DNA of 56,544 nt from Nostoc sp. LPT (GTDB taxonomy: Bacteria; Cyanobacteriota; Cyanobacteriia; Cyanobacteriales; Nostocaceae). Positions 48,382-56,544 of this stretch are shown one piece after another. Location of the stretch: assembly GCF_017115165.1 (NCBI RefSeq), contig NZ_JABXKF010000081.1, forward strand, positions 1 to 56,544. Reading direction: 5' to 3'. The translations under genes and the position numbers were made by a program. A model generated the notes under the pieces. The model saw only the letters and a list, made by a program, of their open reading frames with translations. It ran no database searches and was not told where the DNA came from. Numbering within the stretch: the first letter of the stretch is position 1; each line of letters opens with the position of its first letter.

Positions 48382-49158
48382 TCAAATTAAAAACTTTTTT
48401 TTGCGTAATCTTAGTAATCCCACTACGCCGAGAGCAATTAATGCTGATGGTTCGGGAACAGAAATTTTTTGTGCTGTCAAACTAGTTTCGTAAGAAAGTT
48501 TAAGGTTTGTAGCCGACTCAACCGTATAACTAGCTTCAACTTGTTGTAATCCTCCCTCACCAATGGGAATGGAGAAGATACCGTCTTGATCTCCGGTTAT
48601 TTTTTTACCCAAGTATTCTACTGTAACATCTGGAATTTGTTTTCCTTCGTAAAGAACTTGAACTTTTAAGTTATCTCCTGCTTTGACTGCAAGAGGATTC
48701 TGCAAGGATACGATTTCTAATGGTAAATTGAATGGTTTAGCCAGAGTCTCAGACCAATCATAAAGAGCTTTTGTATATTTCAGGTAATGGCCTACGTCTT
48801 GATATTGCCCAATTTCCTGCTCGGAAATACTGCGATATTCATTGTCGGATATTCTAGCATAATAGCCATTATCAAAAAATCCAGTTAATGCTGCAATTTC
48901 ACTATTAGGAGTGAGAGATAATCCATCTTCTTTCTGGTTAATATTAAATGGAACTTCCTCCCTGATAGCATCATAAGCAGTAGCTTGCTTAAATTTAGAT
49001 GTTTGGTAAGGTTCTGGGCCATCTTCTGGATGACCAAATAAGAGATTATATTCTCCGCTTTTGTAGTCAAACCAGATAACGTGTGCTGAGGCGGGCTGAA
49101 TAATTAAAGGTAAAACTGCCACCGCTAATAGAAATTGTTTCCAAATTTTGGTAAACAT
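48382..49158 (-). CDS. DUF4198-like periplasmic protein with PEP-CTERM signal
   Basis: The 258-residue protein has a signal peptide ending in PASA before HVIWFDYKSGEYNLLFG, so the mature protein would begin with histidine. This start and the later DNLKVQVLYEGKQIPDVTVE region match DUF4198/COG5266 proteins, associated with nickel or cobalt uptake in other bacteria. The C-terminus VPEPSALIALGVVGLLRLRK is a PEP-CTERM sorting signal (VPEP, hydrophobic helix, basic end), which targets proteins to the envelope via an exosortase. The combination of an N-terminal-His metal-type domain and PEP-CTERM is notable. The metal and role are inferred. It has no metal-transporter genes beside it. Confidence 0.82.
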   Translation of the reverse strand: MFTKIWKQFLLAVAVLPLIIQPASAHVIWFDYKSGEYNLLFGHPEDGPEPYQTSKFKQATAYDAIREEVPFNINQKEDGLSLTPNSEIAALTGFFDNGYYARISDNEYRSISEQEIGQYQDVGHYLKYTKALYDWSETLAKPFNLPLEIVSLQNPLAVKAGDNLKVQVLYEGKQIPDVTVEYLGKKITGDQDGIFSIPIGEGGLQQVEASYTVESATNLKLSYETSLTAQKISVPEPSALIALGVVGLLRLRKKKFLI

Positions 49159-49464
49159 CTAAATTGTCCTAAATCAGGTAATAAGTAATTAAAAGCATAA
49201 TATTTGATGTATAACAATCCTCCTCCCAGGGATATTTATTAAAAATAATTTTAAATAATAAATATTGATTTTTCAAAAAGCATCTATTGTTAACAGTGAT
49301 CCAATATTTTTTTACAATAAATAGCCTTGTTGCACGAACAGGGAAAATGCTAATCTGTGCTATCGTGGCTATCGTGAATAACCGGGCTGCAAAACCAGGA
49401 GATACTGGGTAGCTGATAATTGACCCACCTTTGCCTGCCTGACCGAAAACGCTTTCGTATACAA

Positions 49465-49563
49465 GCCCCTAAATTTATTTATGGAGAAGTAAAAAAATGT
49501 ATTTTGAGACACACAGTGCAAGAAATACTACGTCCGTTTACTTGCCCCTGAATTTATTTATGG
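49465..49563. repeat. direct repeat pair of 20-mers 79 bp apart
   Basis: gcccctaaatttatttatgg (49465-49484) and gcccctgaatttatttatgg (49544-49563) differ at one base. Each could fold by cccc/gggg pairing. They resemble the ends of small mobile elements, but no transposase is present. Confidence 0.6.
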
Positions 49564-49577
49564 GGATTAAAAATTAT

Positions 49578-49607
49578 TGAATGCGTGAATGCGTGAATGC
49601 GTGAATT
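49578..49607. repeat. 8-bp tandem repeat (tgaatgcg)
   Basis: Three perfect copies of tgaatgcg and part of a fourth. Confidence 0.9.
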
Positions 49608-49662
49608 CGGAGCGTACCCCTTTGGGGAAGCAAGCTACGCGCAGCGTCTCGTAGAGAAGCGA
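49608..49662. repeat. dispersed palindromic repeat
   Basis: It contains gcgtacccctttggggaag, caagctacgcgcagcg and tctcgtagagaagcg, the reverse-complement form of the words at 33757-33832 and 36458-36530. Confidence 0.65.
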
Positions 49663-50016
49663 CGTGACTGGGGAATTAATACCAATCAGGAAATCCCTGT
49701 GATTTTGCGGTTAATTAAAATTCTCAACGAAATATGTTGCATTGCAACGTCTCTGCAAATATTATAGATAGGCAAATTATCCGATCCGAACTGTATTGGC
49801 AACACTACAGCTAAAAATGAATTTATATTAAAAATGAACGGATTTATTTGTGAGTATCATGTATAAATCATCATCCCTAAAAATCCAGAGATTTACAACT
49901 ATAAAAGATCGTATTTTGCTACCCGTGTTATCAAAATCCTTAAAATATTCTCAGTATTTGTTTTTAATCTTTAATCTTAACTGATGGAGGGCATCTGCGG
50001 CAGAAAAGGCGATCGC

Positions 50017-52185
50017 ATGAGCAAAAAATGGTATCGAGTTCAAAAGCTAAAAGCAATATTCGTCCTAGCATTGGCAGTTGTATTTACTAATGCTGTAGTC
50101 TCATATAGCAATACTGTGAAGCTGATTCACAACCAGCAATGGCTAACAGACTCCTACAAAGTTATTACCCAAATTGAAAGTATTCAATTTACACTCAAAG
50201 ATACTGAAGCTGCACAACGTAGTTATTTAATTACAGCAGATGCAGATGATTTACAGACTTATCTTGCAGCTTATCAACAAACTAATAGCAATATTCAGAT
50301 TCTCAAAAATTTAACTGCCAAGAACCATCAAAAGCAGCAGTGGATTGGTTTTCTGGAGCCGAAAATTACCAACAGACTTAACATTCTGCAACAAGAAATT
50401 TACCTCAGAACAAACCAGGGATTAGAAGCAGCTCGGAAGCAAATATTATCTGATAATGACAAGCAAATCGGCAAAGAGATTCAACAACTGATTAACGACT
50501 CTTTGAAGGCAGAGCAAAATTTATTACAGCAGGGAATGCAGCAGTCACAAGCAAATTCCCAAAAAGCGATAGTGACATTTTTTATCGCTGCAATTGTGGA
50601 TTTGGTGCTGGTGGCGCTGCTGTATGATTTGTTGTGGCGTTATATCAGGCAACTTCAGCAGACAGAACTGGCCCTACGCCAAAGCGAAAATCGTTTACGA
50701 GCCATAATAGATGCAGAACCAGAATGCATCCAGTTAATTGCTAGAGATAGCACCCTTTTAGAAATTAATGCAGAAGGGTTGGCAATGATGGAAGTGGAAA
50801 GTGCTGATATCTTGATTGGTAAACCAGTTGATGCCGTAATTGTGCCAGAGTATAAAGTAGCCTTTGCCGACTTGCATAAAAATGTCTGTCAAGGTAGTAA
50901 GGGGACTTTGAAGCTTGAAATCGTGGGATTTAAAGGCACTCGCCGCTACCTGGAAACTCATGCCGTACCATTACGTAACGAATCTGATGACACGTTCATG
51001 CATTTGGCACTGACGCGAGATATAACCCAGCAAAAACAGGCAGAACAGAAAATCCGCGAACAAGCAGCGCTGTTGGATGTATCAACTGATGCGATTCTGG
51101 TGCGAAATATCCACAACCAAATCTTATTTTGGAATAAAGGTGCTGAACGTCTATACGGCTGGAAGGCTGAGGAAGTTGTGGGTAAAAATGTTTTACAACT
51201 TTTATATAAAGAGATTTCACCACAGCTAGAAGATGCTTACTTGAGGGTGATGAATACGGGTGAGTGGCGGGGTGAATTGCATCAACTGACAAGGGAAGGC
51301 AAAGTAATTATCGTTGAAAGTCGGTGGACACTGATCCGAGATGATCATGGACAACCCAAATCCATTTTGAGTGTGAACACTGAGATTACGCAGCAGAAAC
51401 AACTAGAAGCTCAACTTCTGCGATCGCAACGTTTAGAGAGTATCGGTACTCTAGCTGGCGGTATCGCTCACGACCTCAACAACATACTATCGCCAATTTT
51501 AATGTCAGTTCAACTGTTGCAGAAGAAATTGCCCGATTCGCAAAGTCAGCAAATACTGCAAACTTTAGAAAATAATGTCAAACGCGGCGCTAATTTGCTT
51601 AAACAAGTGTTATCTTTTGCACGGGGTATTGAAGATAAACGGACAATTGTGCAAATTCAGCCTTTGATGGCAGAGATTGAGCAAATTATCGCTCAAACAT
51701 TCCCTAAATCCATTATTTGCCAGATAGATATCCCTAAAAATCTCTGGTACGTTCGTGCAGACATAACTCAACTACATCAGGTATTGATAAACTTAGTAAT
51801 CAACGCCCGCGATGCTATGCCCAATGGCGGTATTCTTAGGATTGCGGCGGAAAATCTGGTGATTGGCGAACATTCTGCCCAGATAAATATTGATGCGAAA
51901 GTTGGTTCTTATATTGCGATCGTGGTGACGGATACTGGTATGGGGATGTCGTCAGAAGTCCAGCAACGGATTTTTGAACCATTTTTTACGACCAAAGACG
52001 TAGGCAAAGGTACAGGTTTAGGACTTTCTACGGCGTTGGGTATCATTAAGAATCACGGTGGTTTTGTCAATGTTTACAGTCAAGTAGGCAGAGGTACTCA
52101 ATTTACAGTCTACTTGCCTGCCTCTACATTCAAAGACACACATTCGCTGTCTCAACAATTGGAATCATTTATAAAAGATGGCTAA
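50017..52185 (+). CDS. membrane histidine kinase (CHASE3-PAS-PAS-HisKA-HATPase)
   Basis: The 722-residue sensor has a membrane helix near the start (about 14-35), an extracytoplasmic CHASE3 domain (about 45-180, with IQFTLKDTEAAQRSYLITAD), a second helix (about 185-210), and two PAS domains (about 230-350 and 355-470, the second with STDAILVRNIHNQILFWNKG). The HisKA box is LAGGIAHDLNNILSPIL (H485). HATPase boxes are NLVINARDAMPNGG, DTGMGMS and GKGTGLGLSTALG. It is of the NtrB-like type, and it stops soon after the ATPase domain without the receiver often seen in relatives. No regulator gene is adjacent. I chose the ATG at 50017 (preceded by AAAGG); 49984 is the longer option. Confidence 0.9.
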   Translation: MSKKWYRVQKLKAIFVLALAVVFTNAVVSYSNTVKLIHNQQWLTDSYKVITQIESIQFTLKDTEAAQRSYLITADADDLQTYLAAYQQTNSNIQILKNLTAKNHQKQQWIGFLEPKITNRLNILQQEIYLRTNQGLEAARKQILSDNDKQIGKEIQQLINDSLKAEQNLLQQGMQQSQANSQKAIVTFFIAAIVDLVLVALLYDLLWRYIRQLQQTELALRQSENRLRAIIDAEPECIQLIARDSTLLEINAEGLAMMEVESADILIGKPVDAVIVPEYKVAFADLHKNVCQGSKGTLKLEIVGFKGTRRYLETHAVPLRNESDDTFMHLALTRDITQQKQAEQKIREQAALLDVSTDAILVRNIHNQILFWNKGAERLYGWKAEEVVGKNVLQLLYKEISPQLEDAYLRVMNTGEWRGELHQLTREGKVIIVESRWTLIRDDHGQPKSILSVNTEITQQKQLEAQLLRSQRLESIGTLAGGIAHDLNNILSPILMSVQLLQKKLPDSQSQQILQTLENNVKRGANLLKQVLSFARGIEDKRTIVQIQPLMAEIEQIIAQTFPKSIICQIDIPKNLWYVRADITQLHQVLINLVINARDAMPNGGILRIAAENLVIGEHSAQINIDAKVGSYIAIVVTDTGMGMSSEVQQRIFEPFFTTKDVGKGTGLGLSTALGIIKNHGGFVNVYSQVGRGTQFTVYLPASTFKDTHSLSQQLESFIKDG

Positions 52186-52415
52186 ACAACTTATATCATG
52201 TCCGGTTAATTAGTTATAATTCCCGTAATCTATGCAGAAACCGGAAAACCCTTTTTCCCCCAGTTAAGAGCCAGGATGATAACTTGGAAACCATCATCCG
52301 CCGACCAGTTAATGAACAACTTGCAATATTAGTAGGGATAGATAATATTATTCCGTGTCGGGTTGAACGGAGTAGCCGTGGAAGTTTTATCAAACTTGCA
52401 AATGGGCGGCTGAAT
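52186..52415. other. spacer between convergent genes
   Basis: No gene and no clear terminator are seen between the CHASE3 kinase and the minus-strand CHAT-associated cassette. Confidence 0.4.
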
Positions 52416-53720
52416 TTAAGGACGAAGCCGGGGTAGGATTTTGGTTAGAATAATCCAGAAAACAAGGCTGGCGATCGCACCTGTGCCAATACTGTACCAA
52501 AAAGCTTGTGTTTGGTAGAAAGGAATATCGGGACATGGGGGTTGTTGAGCGATAATGACAGAGGATGCAATCTGGCTTGTTGCTAGCCCAATACTTGCAA
52601 TAGCAATATTAGTCTCGATATTGCGATCGCGCTGTGCTTGCTCTATCTCCACCATCCCGCGAATTGTAGCGGTCAAGTTTTCTAATATTGCTAATCCTGG
52701 ATTTAGACCTAGATAGTCTTTTTCTAATTGTACTTGATATTTGTCTTTGACTATCTTGCTGAATTCTTCTAAAAATTTCTCTTTTGGAAAAAATTTTTTA
52801 CACTGTTTTTCGTAGTTACGCTCATTAACTTCAACTGTGTGCTGTTGAGTTTGCAGGTGGTTTATATCTCGCACGTAACTACTTACAGTCACAATGTTTT
52901 TTTGCAATTCGCTTTTTAGCTCTTCCAATCCTTTGTCTGATAAACTTTTTAAATTCTCCGGGTCTACTAAACTATGCTTTTTATATTCCCTTAATAGCCT
53001 TAATTTTATTTCCCGTCCTTGTTCATAAGCCCAAAGGATTTTATGTCTACATTCAAACAAGGATATCCATGCATTATAGTAACTACCGGCTTCCTTAATT
53101 TTATCTTGATCAGCATAGAAAATAACAATCACATGACTGTCTTTTTCAATTTCGTCCCAACGATTTTTACCACGCCACATTTCATAGACTGTAGCGCCTA
53201 GAAATTTTCCTAAATTTTGATATTCGTGTCCTTCTGGAATTAAGGCTTTGTAAGCTTGATGAGCTATTGCTTCAGGAATTGAGTTATGAGATGGAACTGT
53301 GAAGCCTGATATCATCCAAGTTTGCCCCAAATAGCCACTTTCTTCTTCCAAATATTTAGGGTCTGCAAGTCTTCCATGTGCTAAATTACCAATTTTTGGT
53401 AAAACATCTATATCTTTGATTTTAGTTAAGATATCCTCAATCTTAGATACATCATATTGCTGATTAAAAGAGCAGCTATAGCGTAGGCAGTTAGTATCGC
53501 CCAAATTCGCTTGACGGTAAGAACATTCATAAGATGAAGTTTTATCCTTAAAGTTAAGGCGTTGTGGATTTTGGTTGTCGGGTGTAGATGAGAATCCCTT
53601 TTCTTTAAGTTCTTTTACAAGTTGTTTTGCAAGCTCTGACCAGTACTCTTGCATATTGCTCGAGTTCTTTGTAAGATTATAAATCAATAAGTCTAGGGTG
53701 AGATACTCTATTTTAGACAT
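52416..53720 (-). CDS. CHAT-associated protein with C-terminal two-helix membrane segment
   Basis: I cannot assign a named family. The 434 residues split into an N-terminal mixed domain (about 1-240) with several cysteines (YECSYRQ, CLRYSCSF), conserved-looking GQTWMISGF, LGATVYEMWRGKNRW, HVIVIFYAD and FECRHKILWAYEQGREIKLR; a charged helical or coiled-coil region (about 240-365); and two membrane helices (about 371-392 and 406-428) joined by the short loop QQPPCPDIPFYQTQ. Such a layout suits a membrane effector with a cytoplasmic sensing part. Its start overlaps the preceding stop by one base (TAATG), so it is coupled to the 130-residue gene and, with the TPR-CHAT protease, forms one cassette. 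It recalls CATRA-type caspase/TPR-associated conflict proteins, an inference only. Confidence 0.78.
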   Translation of the reverse strand: MSKIEYLTLDLLIYNLTKNSSNMQEYWSELAKQLVKELKEKGFSSTPDNQNPQRLNFKDKTSSYECSYRQANLGDTNCLRYSCSFNQQYDVSKIEDILTKIKDIDVLPKIGNLAHGRLADPKYLEEESGYLGQTWMISGFTVPSHNSIPEAIAHQAYKALIPEGHEYQNLGKFLGATVYEMWRGKNRWDEIEKDSHVIVIFYADQDKIKEAGSYYNAWISLFECRHKILWAYEQGREIKLRLLREYKKHSLVDPENLKSLSDKGLEELKSELQKNIVTVSSYVRDINHLQTQQHTVEVNERNYEKQCKKFFPKEKFLEEFSKIVKDKYQVQLEKDYLGLNPGLAILENLTATIRGMVEIEQAQRDRNIETNIAIASIGLATSQIASSVIIAQQPPCPDIPFYQTQAFWYSIGTGAIASLVFWIILTKILPRLRP

Positions 53721-54112
53721 TAAGGTTTTTTTGCGATAATTTCTAACTTGTGCTTCTTGGCTTCTGTACTTGAATCAGAAGCAGTAAAAATTGGTATGGC
53801 AATATTCTTAACGAAATGTTCGGGTGTTGTTGTAGGTTGCTTCTGCTTACTTTCGTCTTCGTATCTGTTGAGTTCTTGAGTTTTATATTGCGTCTGAATC
53901 TTCATTCGTGCATTATGGTAAGATGCCCTAAGAGACTCATTTTCAGCCAATTCTATCAGACGGTTAAGAGCATTATCTTTATTAGATGTGTTTACAAGCA
54001 TTTCACCAACTTTATTGATTTCCTGCTGTAAAGCTGTTGGTAAAGGAGAATCTAATTCTACCAAAGCTGTTAAAAAGGCGCGGAGGGTGACTGTTTGTGG
54101 TTGGTTAAGCAT
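53720..54112 (-). CDS. small protein of the CHAT cassette, unknown
   Basis: The 130-residue soluble protein has a helical N-terminal domain (about 7-80: TLRAFLTALVELDSPLPTAL, then INKVGEMLVN and LIELAENESLRASYHNARM) and a polar, Gln/Thr/Pro/Lys-rich tail (ESKQKQPTTTPEH) ending in a basic segment. I do not recognise a family. It lies between the TPR-CHAT gene (82 bases upstream) and the two-helix membrane protein (one-base overlap). The small helical domain could be an adaptor that links sensor and effector, or the flexible tail could be a protease substrate. Both are inference from position and composition. Confidence 0.72.
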   Translation of the reverse strand: MLNQPQTVTLRAFLTALVELDSPLPTALQQEINKVGEMLVNTSNKDNALNRLIELAENESLRASYHNARMKIQTQYKTQELNRYEDESKQKQPTTTPEHFVKNIAIPIFTASDSSTEAKKHKLEIIAKKP

Positions 54113-54194
54113 AGGATGGAATAGGGGGTAAAGAAAATAAAGCTAACACCTAAAATAGGTAAAAAGCGCTGGCTTTCCAACGAACTGGCTCCTT

Positions 54195-56474
54195 TTACCC
54201 TGTTGTCCTTGGTTTACCAGTTAAAATAAAGCCAGCCGAATAATAAGGATGAGCATAGGGAACTTCGGTAGGTTCCTTCTTCTTTTTCTTTATGTGATCT
54301 TCAATAATTTCCGCTTCTGTTTCCAGAGAGGCTTTCGATTGGGGTTCATTCAATTCCTTGGCTAAGTCTCTATACCACTTAGCTAAATCTTGATGGGTTG
54401 ACTGACGTAGCCAATCTTTTGCTTGTCTCAGTGCTATGGTAGGGGTTTGTCTTTGCTTGAGTAACTGGTAAAATTTAATTACGAGTAAAGCAGTGGAACG
54501 TTCATCGACTCTCCACAGAGTACTAACAACGTGGTTTGCTCCCTTGGCAAGAAATCCACTTACTAAACCAACATATTCATCGATTATCCTCTCTTTGCTG
54601 AATTCCTGGCTGGTGACCCCAGTTTCGCAAGCAGAAAGACAAATGAGTTGATACTTTCGTAAGTCTAATTCTGGACACTCAAAAATGTCACCCAAAGTCA
54701 ATTTCTCTGTGTCTGCTAACACCAAAGCTGATTCTATCGGGTTTTCTAAAATGTGATAGCCATGTCCTGTAAAGTGAAAGTAACCTTCATACTCTCCTAA
54801 AGCTTCGATCAAGTTAGTTTTTGTTACAGTCTGGTTTGGGAATTTACCATAGCTTGGATATAGGTGGTAAAGAGCAGCAGATTGAATGTCTGTAAATAAC
54901 AAGTTATTTAAAGACATTTCTATATTCACAAGTTTTGGGCTATCAGTATTTTCGCTGTTTGATGTCGATTCCAACAACTGCAAGCCAATCTGAAAACTTG
55001 GTAAGTAAGTAATGATAAAATCTTTCTCGTTAAATAGGTAATCTAGGGGTAATAGGTGTAATTCCCGGTGGGGAATGAGAATCAAGTTATCAACATCTTG
55101 GAGATTGTCTTGAACAATGCGTTTAATTTCTAGAATTTCACCAAGAGTTTCCAACATAGATTTCATATTTTTCCGCCAAGGAGTCGTTTGTTTATCTGTG
55201 TAAGGAGCATTACAGTAATCCTCATAAGACTTTTTCCATCGCTGCATCCAGCGTTCAAAACGCTGAAGCTGATAAAAATAAGGGCGAGAGTCTTTCTGTT
55301 GTGATTCGCTTGGTAATTGTGGTGACAGGATTTTTAGAGGTTCATTATGTTTGATAATGAAAGTAGTGATAGCAATGGGGCTGAGATGCCAGTAAATTAC
55401 CGCAGTTTTGGGATTAAGTAGTTTTTGCGTCTGTTTAAACTCAAACTCCTCGGTAGGCGGTTGATAAATTGAACCTTCCTTCAGCCAAGCAAGGCAAATA
55501 TTCTTGCGTATCTCTGCTCTTTCTAAAGCTTCTATGTGTTTCTCTGGAACTTTTGACTGTGCAAGGATATCTACCCGCATTTGATTAAAAGCCGCTAATT
55601 TGCTGTCTAGGGTTATTCTCTCTTGCTCTGATTTGGGTTCTTCGTTCAATTCTTCTAACTGCTGAGTCCCTTTCTCCAAATTTTCTTGGAATTTTTCAGG
55701 GTTATCCGATGAATATACTTTCAGCAATTCTTGCAAGAATTGCAAGTGTTCCTCCGGAAACTTATCAAATGTCAGAAACTCAAGGGCTTCTTCATAGCTT
55801 TTTTTTGCTTGAGATAAATCTGAGAAAAGACTTGGTTGTTGCATCATGTAATATTGCAACTGTTTCAATTTTTCAGAATGGAATTTGCTGCTACTTCCTT
55901 GCTCATCAGGTGTTGGTATATATACCGAAGTTTTTACAGCAGCTTCCTTCTTTAGAGCAGATATGTTTGCTAAACCCTGATTCTTATTCCAAGCTTCCCA
56001 CCACTGAGGATCTATACAGTTAAGAGCGCGATTATAAAATTCAATGGCATCTCCATCTCGCTTTAACTTAACAAGTACATTTCCTTTGTTAACCAAAGCT
56101 TCATGCTTATCTGGTTTAAATTCAATGGCTTTGTCGAAAGATGCAACAGCTTCTTCGTAGCGTTCCAAAAACCCCAGCGCATACCCCCGGTTGTTCCAAG
56201 CCCAATCGTCGTCTGGTTTAAATTCAATGGCTTTGTCGAAAGATGCAACAGCTTCTTCGTAGCGTTCCAAAAACCCCAGCGCATACCCCCGGTTGTTCCA
56301 AGCTAAATCGAAGTCTGGTTTAAATTCAATGGCTTTGTCGAAAGATGCAACAGCTTCTTCGTAGCGTTCCAAAAACCCCAGCGCATACCCCCGGTTGTTC
56401 CAAGCTAAATCGAAGTCTGGTTTAAATTCAATGGCTTTGTCGAAAGATGCAACAGCTTCTTCGTAGCGTTCCAA
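54195..56474 (-). CDS. TPR-CHAT protease (caspase fold), N-terminus incomplete
   Basis: The 759 codons visible encode five TPRs (about 1-170, four nearly identical 34-residue units), a helical linker (about 190-400) and a C-terminal CHAT domain (about 430-755). The catalytic dyad is intact: H571 in FHFTGHGYH and C616 in CLSACETG. Nearby AKGANHVVSTLWRVDE and YYSAGFILTG are CHAT hallmarks. CHAT domains are caspase-like cysteine proteases; TPRs would sense a partner. The frame begins in mid-repeat at a TTG without a ribosome site, a TAG lies in frame at 56496-56498, and the repeat homology ends at 56492, so the 5' part is lost or rearranged. It heads a three-gene cassette. Confidence 0.85.
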   Translation of the reverse strand: MERYEEAVASFDKAIEFKPDFDLAWNNRGYALGFLERYEEAVASFDKAIEFKPDFDLAWNNRGYALGFLERYEEAVASFDKAIEFKPDDDWAWNNRGYALGFLERYEEAVASFDKAIEFKPDKHEALVNKGNVLVKLKRDGDAIEFYNRALNCIDPQWWEAWNKNQGLANISALKKEAAVKTSVYIPTPDEQGSSSKFHSEKLKQLQYYMMQQPSLFSDLSQAKKSYEEALEFLTFDKFPEEHLQFLQELLKVYSSDNPEKFQENLEKGTQQLEELNEEPKSEQERITLDSKLAAFNQMRVDILAQSKVPEKHIEALERAEIRKNICLAWLKEGSIYQPPTEEFEFKQTQKLLNPKTAVIYWHLSPIAITTFIIKHNEPLKILSPQLPSESQQKDSRPYFYQLQRFERWMQRWKKSYEDYCNAPYTDKQTTPWRKNMKSMLETLGEILEIKRIVQDNLQDVDNLILIPHRELHLLPLDYLFNEKDFIITYLPSFQIGLQLLESTSNSENTDSPKLVNIEMSLNNLLFTDIQSAALYHLYPSYGKFPNQTVTKTNLIEALGEYEGYFHFTGHGYHILENPIESALVLADTEKLTLGDIFECPELDLRKYQLICLSACETGVTSQEFSKERIIDEYVGLVSGFLAKGANHVVSTLWRVDERSTALLVIKFYQLLKQRQTPTIALRQAKDWLRQSTHQDLAKWYRDLAKELNEPQSKASLETEAEIIEDHIKKKKKEPTEVPYAHPYYSAGFILTGKPRTTG

Positions 56475-56492
56475 AAACCCCAGCGCATACCC
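56118..56492 (-). repeat. near-identical 102-bp tandem TPR repeats
   Basis: Successive 102-bp units (34 codons) are almost identical at the DNA level. ttcgtagcgttccaaaaacc recurs at 56154, 56256, 56358 and 56460. Homology to the repeat unit ends sharply at 56492/56493. Confidence 0.92.
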
Positions 56493-56544
56493 TGACTATC
56501 TAATTAGTATTTAAGAGCTTGAGACTCAAGCACAGCGAGAAGTT

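Larger units (their letters stand above)
49159..50016. other. repeat-bearing spacer before the CHASE3 kinase
   Basis: No supported gene in about 850 bases. Present are a pair of 20-mers (49465 and 49544), an 8-bp tandem repeat (49578-49607), a dispersed palindromic repeat (49608-49662) and a gttgcattgcaac palindrome (49736-49748). Confidence 0.55.

Noticed and set aside
52416..53720. The membrane partner of the CHAT protease as a bacterial gasdermin
   Set aside because: It is longer than typical bacterial gasdermins and has clear hydrophobic C-terminal helices instead of an amphipathic beta-rich pore domain with a short inhibitory tail.
56103..56306. Plus-strand and alternative minus-strand frames across the TPR repeats
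   Set aside because: They are other-frame readings of the 102-bp repeats, and their apparent internal repetition only reflects the TPR unit.

Overview
The window looks like chromosomal DNA of a filamentous, heterocyst-type cyanobacterium (Nostoc/Anabaena relatives). The evidence is nblA and a high-light-inducible protein gene, an mntCAB manganese transporter, the C-terminal half of DnaE carrying a split intein, an FTR variable chain, an alternative (A2-type, CuA-less) terminal oxidase, frequent GCGATCGC octamers, and intergenic spaces full of 7-9 bp tandem repeats and small palindromic elements. No rRNA, tRNA or CRISPR array was recognised.

Layout. 1-3.7 kb: repeats, possible regulator relics, then nblA, a one-helix Hli protein and two small membrane proteins. 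3.7-10 kb: a DUF2237 gene facing a minus-strand series mntC-mntA-mntB-cheB-like-hybrid histidine kinase. 10.7-15.3 kb: two DUF2231 membrane proteins followed by oxidase subunits II, I and III (ctaCDE), a probable alternative oxidase unit. 15.4-20 kb: a PD-(D/E)XK-like protein, dnaE-C with its intein half, gatA, and a RodZ-like HTH membrane protein. 20.3-26.1 kb: one gene of about 1900 codons (DUF4347, beta-helix and Calx-beta repeats). 26.6-31 kb: an acyltransferase-like membrane protein, a CAP-domain lipoprotein, a small conserved protein and a carotenoid oxygenase. 31-36 kb: an RND efflux adaptor beside a pump gene reduced to about 140 codons, a WcaI-like glycosyltransferase and a gene-poor stretch. 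36.8-47.6 kb: housekeeping genes (glyS, murD, ftrV, rplY, purA) interleaved with conserved membrane proteins, a two-domain kinase and a cluster of decayed insertion sequences (TnpB, IS630). 48.4-52.2 kb: a PEP-CTERM DUF4198 protein and a CHASE3 sensor kinase.

52.4-56.5 kb is the most interesting part: a minus-strand three-gene cassette made of a TPR-CHAT (caspase-fold) protease, a 130-residue soluble protein, and a 434-residue protein with a C-terminal pair of membrane helices. The last two genes overlap by one base. The layout suits a protease-triggered conflict or cell-death system. I infer this from architecture, not from homology searches. The protease gene's TPR array breaks abruptly near the window edge, so its 5' end is missing or rearranged.

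Start codons were moved inward from the longest frame in several genes where upstream codons come from repeats, a terminator or the preceding gene (for example 42297-43088, 43944-45473, 20359-26070 and 4216-6435).
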